DNA of 64,000 nt from the NCBI GenBank assembly GCA_964451415.1, contig CAYVHU010000004.1, positions 62,001 to 126,000 on the forward strand. The letters are read 5' to 3'. The notes beneath the pieces are model-generated. The model saw only the letters and a program-made list of their open reading frames with translations, was not told the origin of the DNA and did no database searches. This DNA is from CAYVHU01 sp964451415. GTDB lineage: Bacteria > Pseudomonadota > Alphaproteobacteria > Rhodospirillales > Magnetovibrionaceae. Shown piece after piece: positions 13,153 through 21,550 of the stretch. Every line of letters begins with the position of its first letter. The first letter of the stretch is position 1. Both the position numbers and the translations under genes were made by a program.

Positions 13153-13743
13153 TTATCCCCGATCCTTGAGTGTGGCGGTAACGGCGTTGCGCACGGTTTT
13201 TTTGCCGGGTGCCTTGCCGATGAGCTTCATGAGTGCCGCTGCGGTTACGTCCGTAGCGACCTCTTGTATATTGTTCAACGCATCGTCGCGTGTTTTGACA
13301 ATGGCTTGTTCTGCGGCGCGGATTTGTTTTTGAAGTTTGGTATTGAGCGCACTTTGGCGTTCCGCCGCTGCTGCGAGGGCTTCGCCCTTGACCTCGCGAA
13401 TGGTGCTATAGGCCTTCGCCCGCGCATCGCTTAACGCCGTCTCATAAGCTTCGGCAGCCGCTTCGGCTTGCGTTTTCAACTCTTCGGCGCGCGCCAAATT
13501 GTCGTCGATCTTGTTTTGGCGTTCTTCCATCACCGCGCCGATGCGCGGCAGGGCGACACGGCTCATCAGGATATAAAGGATGACAAAACTGACGACCAGC
13601 CACACCACCTGCGAAGGGTAGGTGGCGAAGTTCAACTGCGGCATGGTGTCCGCAGCTGACGCAGGTGATACGGCGAAGCCGCCCAAAAAAGCAATGGACG
13701 CAATCGCAGAGGTGAAATTCACAATCCGCATGTGCGGGCTCAT
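13153..13743 (-). CDS. atpG: ATP synthase Fo subunit b' (second b-type stalk subunit)
   Basis: The second peripheral-stalk subunit of the ATP synthase. The 196-residue product has an N-terminal Ala-rich hydrophobic stretch (a possible signal-like segment ending SPASAAD), a membrane segment YPSQVVWLVVSFVILYILMSRVALPRI near residues 42-65, and a long coiled coil. The start region is a 12-bp tandem duplication that copies the start codon, giving two ATGs four codons apart. GGAG stands correctly before the first, so I chose 13743; 13731 is the alternative. The gene name varies in the literature (atpG, atpF2, atpX). Confidence 0.9.
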   Translation of the reverse strand: MSPHMRIVNFTSAIASIAFLGGFAVSPASAADTMPQLNFATYPSQVVWLVVSFVILYILMSRVALPRIGAVMEERQNKIDDNLARAEELKTQAEAAAEAYETALSDARAKAYSTIREVKGEALAAAAERQSALNTKLQKQIRAAEQAIVKTRDDALNNIQEVATDVTAAALMKLIGKAPGKKTVRNAVTATLKDRG

Positions 13744-13752
13744 GTGCGGGCT
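13729..13752 (-). repeat. 12-bp tandem duplication over the b' start codon
   Basis: On the plus strand CATGTGCGGGCT occurs at 13729-13740 and 13741-13752. On the coding strand this duplicates the ATG together with its upstream spacer. Confidence 0.85.
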
Positions 13753-13759
13753 CCGGCCA

Positions 13760-13787
13760 GGCTTGAAGATACGGGCTTGAAGATACG
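13760..13787. repeat. 14-bp tandem duplication between atpE and the b' gene
   Basis: GGCTTGAAGATACG occurs at 13760-13773 and again at 13774-13787, a perfect head-to-tail copy in the short atpE to b' spacer. Confidence 0.85.
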
Positions 13788-13807
13788 GTTTTGGCGGCGG
13801 CGCGCAA

Positions 13808-14035
13808 TCAGAACGCGAACAGAATCAAGAACGCGATCACCAGGGCATACAACGCCACGGCTTCCACCAGGGCGAAGCCCAAAATGGCGCGACTGAAGGC
13901 CTGTCCTTCGGAGGCGGGGTTGCGCGCGATGGCGCTGATCAGCGAGGCAAAGATGTTGCCGATACCGGTGCCAACGCCGCCGAGGCCGATCACGGCCAGA
14001 CCGGCACCAATCATTTTTGCGGATTCAAGTTCCAT
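13808..14035 (-). CDS. atpE: ATP synthase Fo subunit c
   Basis: Forms the proton-driven rotor ring. The 75-residue hairpin protein has two membrane helices joined by the polar loop [13 protein letters not shown]. The second helix ([23 protein letters not shown]) carries the proton-binding Glu in LVEAVALY. This Glu and the Ala/Gly motif of helix 1 ([18 protein letters not shown]) point to a proton-type ring. The gene sits between atpB and the b' gene. Confidence 0.97.
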   Translation of the reverse strand: MELESAKMIGAGLAVIGLGGVGTGIGNIFASLISAIARNPASEGQAFSRAILGFALVEAVALYALVIAFLILFAF

Positions 14036-14093
14036 AGGGTCGTTCCTTTAATAGCTCAGATCGAACAAAGATTAGGAGTGTTGCGGGTTTCTA

Positions 14094-14816
14094 TCAATGC
14101 AAGTGAATGGCGTCGTGTAAGTACAGGCAAGCCAGGACCGTAAACACATAGGCTTGCAGAAATGCGATTAGGATCTCGAAGCCCATCAAGGCGACATCGA
14201 CGGCGAACGGGGCGATGCCGAAAATGCCCATGGGCACGATAAAAGCGGCGAACACCTTGATCATCGTATGGCCGGCGGTCATGTTGGCGAACAGTCGGAT
14301 GCTCAGGCTGAAGGGGCGAGAAAGATAGGAAATGACTTCGATGGGCACCATCAGCGGCAGCACGAACGAAGGCACGCCTGAGGGGACGAAGTAAGAGAAA
14401 AACTTTTTACCGTGACGCACCATGCCGATGACGGTGACACCGCTAAACACCACGATGGCCAGCGTGAAGGTTACGATAATATGGCTGGTGACGGTGAATC
14501 CGTAGGGAAACAGCCCCAGAAGATTGGCGAACAGGATGAACATGAACAGCGAAAAGATAAAGGGAAAATACTTGCGTCCCTCGGTGCCGACATTGTCGCG
14601 CAACATGGCGGCGGTGAATTCGTAACTGAGTTCCACCATCGATTGCCAGCGGTTCGGCACCAAGGCGTGTTTGCGCATGCCCAAGACAAGAAACAAGGTG
14701 ATGCTCAGAACCGCAAAAACCATGAACAGGCTGGAGTTGGTGAATGAGACATCGATACCGCCGAGGTTGATTCCGATCAACGGCTTGATTTCGAACTGCG
14801 TGATAGGGTTTGCCAC
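14094..14816 (-). CDS. atpB: ATP synthase Fo subunit a
   Basis: Membrane stator subunit that carries the proton half-channels. With a GTG start at 14816 the product is 240 residues, beginning VANPITQFEIKPL, and has an AGGTGG ribosome site about 9 bases upstream. The frame is open upstream to 14966, but that part includes a 15-bp tandem repeat and does not look like protein a. Five to six membrane helices are visible, including the essential Arg helix SLSIRLFANMTAGHTMIKV and the C-terminal FEILIAFLQAYVFTVLACLYLHDA. Confidence 0.95.
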   Translation of the reverse strand: MANPITQFEIKPLIGINLGGIDVSFTNSSLFMVFAVLSITLFLVLGMRKHALVPNRWQSMVELSYEFTAAMLRDNVGTEGRKYFPFIFSLFMFILFANLLGLFPYGFTVTSHIIVTFTLAIVVFSGVTVIGMVRHGKKFFSYFVPSGVPSFVLPLMVPIEVISYLSRPFSLSIRLFANMTAGHTMIKVFAAFIVPMGIFGIAPFAVDVALMGFEILIAFLQAYVFTVLACLYLHDAIHLH

Positions 14817-14906
14817 GTTTCGTTTCCACCTGAATTGGATGTGCATGCAAACTTGAATCGGATCGCACATCCGAAAAAAAACACGCCGTTTACCAAGATG
14901 CGCTTT

Positions 14907-14951
14907 CCCCGTGATCCTGGACCCCGTGATCCTGGACCCCGTGATTTTGGG
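14907..14951. repeat. 15-bp tandem repeat in the atpI-atpB spacer
   Basis: CCCCGTGATCCTGGA occurs at 14907-14921 and 14922-14936, with a third diverged copy at 14937-14951. It lies in the leader of atpB. Confidence 0.85.
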
Positions 14952-14975
14952 GACATCGGCGCGCATGCCGGTATC

Positions 14976-15308
14976 TTACTTCATCTCATCCATATCTACC
15001 TTTGTTTCTTTCTCCATCTGGAGGGCGAAACGATAGACATTCAGTATACCCGCTGCGCCGCCAAGGAAGATAAAAACAATCATTAACCAAGGCTTCGTGC
15101 CGAGCCATGTATCCAATAGCCAACCGAGCCCGACTCCCACAATCAACGCCGAAACCAATTCAGCGCCGACGCGCAATGCCGGGGCGAACCCCGACATTTT
15201 TCCTTGAGGCCGAGGCCCTTTTGCCGGGGCACCCCGTTGGGTCCCCCGAGCCTTTTTCAAGCGCTCCCCAAGGTCTTCCAAGGACCCCCCGGAACCGTTT
15301 TTCGACAC
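14976..15308 (-). CDS. atpI: ATP synthase-associated protein AtpI
   Basis: Small membrane protein linked to c-ring assembly and often first in Fo operons. With a GTG start at 15308 the product is 110 residues. AAGGAGA lies just upstream, a much better start than the upstream ATG at 15386. The N-terminal part is basic and Gly-rich; two membrane helices follow (VGAELVSALIVGVGLGWLLD, then PWLMIVFIFLGGAAGILNVYR). The short charged tail and the position before atpB support the AtpI call. Confidence 0.88.
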   Translation of the reverse strand: MSKNGSGGSLEDLGERLKKARGTQRGAPAKGPRPQGKMSGFAPALRVGAELVSALIVGVGLGWLLDTWLGTKPWLMIVFIFLGGAAGILNVYRFALQMEKETKVDMDEMK

Positions 15309-15459
15309 CCGAAATCTCCTTCCCAGAGGCGGCCGGTCAAGTGGCCGGAAGCGGAGGCATGATAACGGCCTGTAGAGCCCTGTCAAGGGCCGTAAATCAG
15401 GTATTAACGTGTTGATATATAAATGAATATTGCAGGAATATGAAAGTGCTTGGTTTTGC

Positions 15460-18400
15460 TCAGGCGGACTCGCGAATATCTTCGGCCTGATCGAGGTTTA
15501 CACTCACCAACTGCGAGACCCCGCGTTCGGCCATGGTGACACCGAACAAACGTTCCATACGCGCCATCGTCATACGATGGTGTGTGATGACGAGAAACCG
15601 CGTCGTGCCATGGGCGGCGATTTCCTCCAACAAGGTGCAGAAGCGATCCACATTGGCGTCGTCCAGGGGGGCGTCGACTTCGTCCAGCACGCAAATCGGC
15701 GCGGGATTGGTCATGAAGACCGCAAATAAAAGCGCGGTCGCGGTCAGGGCCTGTTCGCCGCCCGACAGCAACGAAAGGACCTGCATGCGTTTGCCCGGGG
15801 GGCTGGCGAGGATCTCCAAACCGGATTCCAAAGGGTCTTCGGCCTCGATCAGCTTCAGATGCGCTTGCCCGCCGCCGAACAGGCGCACGAACAGTTCTTG
15901 GAAATGTTTATCGACCTCATGAAACGAAGACAGAAGCCGTGTGCGGCCCTCCCGGTTCAGTTCGTGAATGCCGCGGCGCAGTTTTGCGATGGCTTCGAGC
16001 AGGTCCGCGCGCTCCGCCTCCAAAGTCGCGATCTGCTCGCCCATTTCGCGGGCCTCTTCCTCGGCACGCAGATTGACGGGTCCCATGGTGTCGCGTTCGC
16101 GCGACAGACGTTCGACCTTGCGCTCCACGGTGTCTCGTGCGGGAAGGGGAGCGTTTTCGTCGATTTCTGCCAGTGTGGCAAGGGCATTGGGGCCGCAGTC
16201 GAGTTTTTCGCGTGCCCGTTCGACGATGGAAGCACATGCCTGCTTGCCTTGTTCCACCGCGCCTTCAAGGCGCACCTGGGTTTCACGGGCCGCCGCCAGG
16301 GCGCTTTCGCCCGCGCGCAAGGCGCCATCGGCGTCGCGCAGCGCGCTTTGCGCTTCGGCCAGCTGGTCGGCGGCGGTTTTGCGTTTGTTCTGCGCGGCGT
16401 CGATCAAGTCCAGCAGGTCTTCGCGCTGTTTGCGGATTTCATCGGGGCGCTTCACCAGGGCGGTCAATTCCGCGCGAATTTCCCGGTTGCGGTCTTCCAG
16501 GTCTTCGATTCTACGTTGTGCGCCGTCGCTGCGTTGACGCCACGACGTCAGTTCTTGATCAATATCGGACAAACGCCGGGTGCGTTCTTCCGCAGCGTGT
16601 TTGAGCCCGGCGTACATGCCTTGGCGTTCCCCCTGTGCGGCGCGTTTCTCCGTTAGTTCCTCACGCACCCGCATGAGGGTTTCCCGGGTGTGTTCGGTGT
16701 CGGGAAGTTTGTCCAGGGCGAGTTCGGTCTCGCCCTTGAGGGTTTGTGCTTCATTGATATCGTTTTGCACCGTCGCCATGGCGGCGGCGACGGCTTCGTA
16801 TCGGGACGTATGTTGCGCCAGTCGGGCGCGCAGCGCGCCGAGGTGATCGCGGGCGTGATTGGATTGCGTTTCACGTTCGCGCAGGCTTTGCCGCGCGGCG
16901 CGCTCATGGGCGCGTGCGGTTTCGGCTTGCTTGCGGGCTTCATCGCCTTCGGCCTGCGCCGTGTGGAGGATGGCGTCCGTCCCTTTTAATTGCCCGCGGA
17001 CGTCCTTCAGGCGGTTGAGTTGTTCCAAGCGCGCGGCGGCGGCGGTGTGCGCGCCTTCGTTGACGGTATAACCGTCCCAGCGCCACAAGGCGCCGTTGCG
17101 GCTCACCAGACGCTGGCCTTGTTTCAGTTCGTGCGCCAGACGTGCCCCCGTCGCGGCATCTTCGACCACGCCGATCTGGCTCAAGCGCAGTTCCAGGGCC
17201 GCCGGGGCCTGGGTGACGGATTTGAGTGCGCGCACGCCCGCCGGCAGGGCGGGAGCCTCGTTGTGGCCTTTGTATACGCTCCAGTGGACCGGGGCGGCTT
17301 CGTTGCTTGAGGCGTCCAGTTCCTCACCGAGCGCTGCGCCCAGCGCGGTCTCGAAACCCGCATCGACCGTGACCGCATCAAGAATCGGGGGATCGGTTTT
17401 CGCGCTTTTCGTTTCCAGAAGCCTGGCCAGGGCCTGTTCCTCGGCCTCCAAGCGCGACAGCGCAAGGCGGGCATCTTGCACATGCTGTTGCGCCCGATTG
17501 GACGTCTCTTCTGTGCGTAAGGCGTCGGTTTCGCTGTTTTCCAGATGGATGCGCGCGGTTTCGACGGCGTTTTGTGCGCTGTTCAACGCCTCTTCGGCGT
17601 CCACAAGGCCGTCGGGGGTATCGGCTTCGCGTTGCAACTGCTGGCGTTGTTCCTGTAACGCGTTCAGGCGTTGGGACAACCGTTCCAGGCGCGTTTCAAT
17701 ATCTTGGATTGTCCGCTTTAAAGCGGCGCGTTCGGCTTCGTCGGCCGCTAGTTTTTCGGTTAATTCGTGGTGATGGGTTTCGCATGACAGAACCTCGCCG
17801 GAAATCGTTTCAAGACGTTTCGCGGCTTCGTCGATGGCGGGTTGTTCGCCTTCGCGGGCGCTTGTGATTTGGGCCCTTTGCGTTTCAATACGCGTCATGG
17901 CCTGGGCCGCGTCTTCGGCAAGGCTGCGTTCGCGTGCAATGTCGTGGCCGACCTGTTCCGCACGATGGACGCGGTCCAGGCGCGCGGCATCAATGCGTTT
18001 GACTTCGTCGTCAAGGGCGTCGCGGGCCAGACTCAGACGCTGCAACTGCGCCGCCGCTTCCGTTTCGCGCGTGTACAGGCTGGGGACGGCCTGGGCGGCG
18101 CCGGCTTGGCGCGTAACGCACGCGGCGGCGTGTGCGGTTAATTCAACGACGTGTGTCTGTGCGTCCTTGAGCCGGGCGCGATTTTCCGCCAACGCTTCGA
18201 GAGCTTGCCCCCAACGGATATAAAACAGTAAGGCTTCGGCTTTTTTGATGTGTTGCGATAGATTGCGATAGCGCGCCGCTTGACGGGCCTGCTTCTTGAG
18301 GCTTTGCAATTGCCCTTCCAGGGTGATGAGAATGTCGTCCAGACGGGAGAGATTAGTCTCTGCCCCGCGCAGGCGTAATTCCGCTTCGTGGCGACGTGAA

Positions 18401-18924
18401 TGCAGTCCGGTGATGCCTGCGGCCTCTTCCAGAAGAACGCGCCGTTGCGCCGGCTTGGCGGAGATAACCTGACCGATTTTTCCCTGGCTCACCAACGCGG
18501 TGGAACGCGACCCGGAGGAGGCGTCGGCGAACAGCAACTGCACATCCCTGGCGCGGACCTCCTTGCCGTTGACCCGGTAGGTGGACCCCTGGCCGCGTTC
18601 GATACGGCGCACGACTTCCAGTTCGTCGGCGTCGTTGAACATGGCGGGCGCCGCGCGCATGGAATTGTCCAGGTGCAAGACCACCTCGGCCATATTGCGC
18701 GCGGGGCGATTGGCGGAACCGCCGAAGATCACGTCGTCCATGGCGGCACCGCGCATTTGCTTGGCCGACATTTCGCCCATGACCCACTTCAGCGCCTCGA
18801 CAAGGTTCGACTTGCCGCAGCCGTTCGGTCCGACGACCCCGGACAGGCCCGGTTCGATCCTGATTTCGCTTGGATCGACGAAGGATTTGAACCCCGCCAG
18901 TCTAAGCTTGCTGAAACTCAGCAC
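15460..18924 (-). CDS. smc: Chromosome segregation protein SMC
   Basis: Large ATPase that, with ScpA and ScpB, compacts and segregates the chromosome. The 1154-residue product has Walker A GPNGCGKSNL near residue 33 in the N-terminal lobe and the QGKIGQVISAKPAQRR region. Two long coiled-coil arms are separated by a reduced hinge around residues 500-620. The C-terminal lobe has the signature LSGGEQALTATALLFAV and Walker B PICVLDEVDAPLDD. The length is normal. It follows the dsbA-like gene in the same direction, as in many alphaproteobacteria. Confidence 0.97.
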   Translation of the reverse strand: MLSFSKLRLAGFKSFVDPSEIRIEPGLSGVVGPNGCGKSNLVEALKWVMGEMSAKQMRGAAMDDVIFGGSANRPARNMAEVVLHLDNSMRAAPAMFNDADELEVVRRIERGQGSTYRVNGKEVRARDVQLLFADASSGSRSTALVSQGKIGQVISAKPAQRRVLLEEAAGITGLHSRRHEAELRLRGAETNLSRLDDILITLEGQLQSLKKQARQAARYRNLSQHIKKAEALLFYIRWGQALEALAENRARLKDAQTHVVELTAHAAACVTRQAGAAQAVPSLYTRETEAAAQLQRLSLARDALDDEVKRIDAARLDRVHRAEQVGHDIARERSLAEDAAQAMTRIETQRAQITSAREGEQPAIDEAAKRLETISGEVLSCETHHHELTEKLAADEAERAALKRTIQDIETRLERLSQRLNALQEQRQQLQREADTPDGLVDAEEALNSAQNAVETARIHLENSETDALRTEETSNRAQQHVQDARLALSRLEAEEQALARLLETKSAKTDPPILDAVTVDAGFETALGAALGEELDASSNEAAPVHWSVYKGHNEAPALPAGVRALKSVTQAPAALELRLSQIGVVEDAATGARLAHELKQGQRLVSRNGALWRWDGYTVNEGAHTAAAARLEQLNRLKDVRGQLKGTDAILHTAQAEGDEARKQAETARAHERAARQSLRERETQSNHARDHLGALRARLAQHTSRYEAVAAAMATVQNDINEAQTLKGETELALDKLPDTEHTRETLMRVREELTEKRAAQGERQGMYAGLKHAAEERTRRLSDIDQELTSWRQRSDGAQRRIEDLEDRNREIRAELTALVKRPDEIRKQREDLLDLIDAAQNKRKTAADQLAEAQSALRDADGALRAGESALAAARETQVRLEGAVEQGKQACASIVERAREKLDCGPNALATLAEIDENAPLPARDTVERKVERLSRERDTMGPVNLRAEEEAREMGEQIATLEAERADLLEAIAKLRRGIHELNREGRTRLLSSFHEVDKHFQELFVRLFGGGQAHLKLIEAEDPLESGLEILASPPGKRMQVLSLLSGGEQALTATALLFAVFMTNPAPICVLDEVDAPLDDANVDRFCTLLEEIAAHGTTRFLVITHHRMTMARMERLFGVTMAERGVSQLVSVNLDQAEDIRESA

Positions 18925-18955
18925 GGTTTATCGGTTTCCCTGTCCTGTCTTGAAT

Positions 18956-19651
18956 TTACTTGATGCCCTTGGCCGCCAGCGCTTTGTTCAAGATGGCGGC
19001 GAATTTCTTGTAGCCCAGATCGCCGACGGCAACGACTTTGTTGTTCAGCACGAAGCTGGGTGTGGAATCCAGACCGTAACGCGCCGTTGCGCCTTTGGCG
19101 TTGTTCTGGATGGAAGTGAGTAGGGCCTGATTGCTGAGGCAAGCATCGACGTCGTCTTTCTGCATGCCGAAGAATCGCGCCAAGGCGATGATGGAGGCCA
19201 TGGGGTTTTGCGAACGCGCCCATTTGCTCTGCGTGTCGAAGAGCATGCCGTAAAAATCGATGCGGCGTTCCGGTGCGGTGCAACGCACAACCATCAAGGC
19301 GCCCGTGGCCAGACCGCCCAGGGGGAAGTCCCTGAAGACGATACGGACTTTTCCGGTCTCGACGAAGTTTTTCTCAATCAAAGGCAAGGTCCCGGCATGA
19401 AAGCGGGCGCAGTGCGGGCAGGTGAGCGACGCATATTCGTACAACGTTACTGGCGCATCGGGCTTGCCGATGGACATTTCGGACAAAGCTTGCTTGAGGT
19501 TCAGTGTGCGTGACGGCGTTTGCGCGTCTGCGTTGTGGAACGCCATCAGCGTGCCGATGAGGACCGTCGCTATGATGGAAAGGATCGTCGCGGCGCGTTT
19601 TTTTCCGGAATGTGGCGTCATGTTTCGGGCCTGATTAGCATATGTGGACAT
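18956..19651 (-). CDS. Secreted DsbA-family thiol:disulfide oxidoreductase
   Basis: A periplasmic thioredoxin-fold protein of 231 residues. The N terminus has a basic stretch and a hydrophobic signal segment (RAATILSIIATVLIGTLMAFHNADAQT). The active-site motif CPHC sits near residue 76 in YEYASLTCPHCARFH, and the cis-Pro region is STPSFVLNN near 200. It belongs to the DsbA/BdbD-like group (thioredoxin_4 fold) with the long helical insert. AAAGG precedes the ATG by about 7 bases. It is encoded between the DUF721 gene and smc, a conserved neighbourhood. The partner substrates are not known from sequence. Confidence 0.88.
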   Translation of the reverse strand: MSTYANQARNMTPHSGKKRAATILSIIATVLIGTLMAFHNADAQTPSRTLNLKQALSEMSIGKPDAPVTLYEYASLTCPHCARFHAGTLPLIEKNFVETGKVRIVFRDFPLGGLATGALMVVRCTAPERRIDFYGMLFDTQSKWARSQNPMASIIALARFFGMQKDDVDACLSNQALLTSIQNNAKGATARYGLDSTPSFVLNNKVVAVGDLGYKKFAAILNKALAAKGIK

Positions 19652-19753
19652 TGAAGACCTTTCGTATCACTAGATGTTGATGACTATATTCGCATGCCGT
19701 AGCTTCCTCAAGGGCGATCGCGGCAAGATGTTGTGGATAACCTTCGGGGCCGT

Positions 19754-20323
19754 TTATGAGCGGTTCCGTTCGTCGTTTCGCGTCTTTATGCATCGTCCCA
19801 GATGTTCCAGGGCTGCACGGATTTCATTGTCATCCACCATGGCGATGGTTTTTGACAAATCCTCCGCCTCCTCGGGGCTTAAGGGACGCGGCGAGGAGGC
19901 AGCCGCGGCGGTGTTGCGTCCCGGCAAGGGGCCTTGGAGAAGTTTCAGACGGGTCACGGCCCGGTAGCCGAAAAAGGCGTTGATGCGTTCGATCAATTGC
20001 GGTTCGCGATGTTGCACTTCGATCGCCACGGCGCCGCTGTCGCAACGCAAATGAAGGGTTCCGCCGCTCACCCCATCCCTGGAAAAGATGAGTCTTTGCG
20101 GCTGTGTGTGGCGCGCCATCTCCCGCCCCACGATGTCGGGCCACTTTGTGACGATGGCTCCGTGCGCGTAACCTTGAGGTCCCAACAGGGGGCGAACCAA
20201 GCGTTCCACCATGTGCGCCAAGGGACGTGGCGTGCGGGTGCGCGTCTCGGTGGGGCGGATGCCCCTGGGCGGACGGACCTTCTTTTTGTTGTTTTTTGTC
20301 GAACGGGGCGATTTCGCCATCAT
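19754..20323 (-). CDS. DUF721 domain protein
   Basis: A 189-residue protein of the DUF721 (DciA-like) family. Members related to DciA load or partner the replicative helicase in bacteria lacking DnaC, but that role here is inference. Features are a very basic N-terminal tail (AKSPRSTKNNKKKVRPP) and the domain core around AHMVERLVRPLLGPQGYAHGAIVTKWPDIVG, which continues to a beta-rich region LHLRCDSGAVAIEVQHREPQLIERINAFFGYRAV. The start is taken at ATGATG (20323/20320). The longer frame to 20482 would overlap mutY on the other strand. It is divergent from mutY. Confidence 0.82.
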   Translation of the reverse strand: MMAKSPRSTKNNKKKVRPPRGIRPTETRTRTPRPLAHMVERLVRPLLGPQGYAHGAIVTKWPDIVGREMARHTQPQRLIFSRDGVSGGTLHLRCDSGAVAIEVQHREPQLIERINAFFGYRAVTRLKLLQGPLPGRNTAAAASSPRPLSPEEAEDLSKTIAMVDDNEIRAALEHLGRCIKTRNDERNRS

Positions 20324-20373
20324 GGCGCTATGGTAGGGTGAGACGAGCTTTGAGACAATCACCAACAGTGCGC

Positions 20374-21468
20374 ATGCCCTCATATTCTGAAATCGTTTTG
20401 ACGCAAAATTTAATGACCTGGTTCGATGCCTCTCGGCGTGTCCTGCCATGGCGCGATGCGCCGTGCGGTGTGCGCGACCCATACCGGGTATGGTTGTCTG
20501 AAGTTATGTTGCAACAGACCGTCGTCGCCACGGTCGAGCCTTACTTTTTGGCGTTTGTGGATGCATGGCCGGATGTGCAGGCCCTTGCCGCGGCCGGCGA
20601 TGACGAGGTCATGGGCGCGTGGGCGGGATTGGGATACTATGCGCGTGCGCGCAACATGATGAAGTGTGCGCGTCTTGTGGTGCGGGAATATCAAGGCGTG
20701 TTTCCCCGTAGCGAGTCCGATCTGCGTGCTTTGCCGGGGATCGGTCCGTATACCGCCGCCGCCATCGCCGCCATCGCATTTAACGCTTCTACGGTGCCGG
20801 TGGACGGTAATGTCATGCGCACGCTTTCACGCCTTTTTGCCGTTGCCGACGAAATGCCCGCCCACAAAGACAAGATCGCCATCTACGCACAAGGGCTTCT
20901 GCCCGCAGGACGTGGCGGGGATTTCGCGGAAGCTCTGATGGACCTGGGTGCGACGGTGTGCCGCCCCAAGGCTCCGCGATGCGGTATTTGTCCGTGGGTG
21001 GCGTTCTGTCGGGCGTATGGCGGCGGTGACCCCGTGGCGTATCCGAAGAAAGTCCCCGCACGGGCGAAGCCGACGCGCCGCGGTTGGGCCTTTTGGATCG
21101 AACGTGCCGATGGATACGTCTTGTTGGAACGCCGTGCGGAAAAGGGCCTGCTGGGCGGGATGATGGGCTTTCCCACCACCCCATGGGCGGCGCATGCGGG
21201 CTCTGCGCGCGCCGCCAAGGCCTGGTTGAACGAAACCTGGCTGGGCGAAGCGCGTCCGGCGGGCGCTTGGAAAATCGTGCCGGGAACGCTTTCTCATACC
21301 TTTACGCATTTCCATCTTGAATTGGATGTTTTGTGCGTGAAACTTGGCACAATGGATATTGTGCCAGCCCGGGACGCGTCGGCAATATGGTGCGCTTTGC
21401 ACCGGTTGGACCGTCAGGCCCTGCCGTCGGTGATGAAAAAGGTAGCGCGCCACACCGGAAATCTGTAA
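20374..21468 (+). CDS. mutY: Adenine DNA glycosylase MutY
   Basis: Removes adenine mispaired with 8-oxoguanine. The 364-residue product has the N-terminal LPWRDAPCGVRDPYRVWLSEVMLQQTVVATV, the helix-hairpin-helix ALPGIGPYTAAAIAAIAF, the catalytic Asp in VPVDGNVMRT, and the 4Fe-4S cluster ligands in CRPKAPRCGICPWVAFCRA. A C-terminal NUDIX-like 8-oxoG recognition domain contains LLERRAEKGLLGGMMGFP. The ATG at 20374 is chosen because MutY similarity begins there; GTG at 20368 is possible. It is divergent from the DUF721 gene with a 50-base spacer. Confidence 0.96.
   Translation: MPSYSEIVLTQNLMTWFDASRRVLPWRDAPCGVRDPYRVWLSEVMLQQTVVATVEPYFLAFVDAWPDVQALAAAGDDEVMGAWAGLGYYARARNMMKCARLVVREYQGVFPRSESDLRALPGIGPYTAAAIAAIAFNASTVPVDGNVMRTLSRLFAVADEMPAHKDKIAIYAQGLLPAGRGGDFAEALMDLGATVCRPKAPRCGICPWVAFCRAYGGGDPVAYPKKVPARAKPTRRGWAFWIERADGYVLLERRAEKGLLGGMMGFPTTPWAAHAGSARAAKAWLNETWLGEARPAGAWKIVPGTLSHTFTHFHLELDVLCVKLGTMDIVPARDASAIWCALHRLDRQALPSVMKKVARHTGNL
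21345..21366. promoter_or_regulatory. 9-bp perfect inverted repeat inside mutY
   Basis: TGGCACAAT, a 4-base spacer and its exact reverse complement lie near the mutY 3' end, about 185 bases before the response-regulator start. It could be an operator for the downstream gene, or chance within coding sequence. Confidence 0.25.
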
Positions 21469-21550
21469 TGATTCGCAAAATGAGAACGATGCTCCCATGC
21501 GGGCGAGGAGCATTATTTGTCGATGTTGTCGCAAACAAGAGAGCAGATGG

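Noticed and set aside
14817..14966. Upstream extension of AtpB from 14966
   Set aside because: Encoded by a 15-bp repeat; the GTG start at 14816 gives the normal N terminus with a ribosome site.
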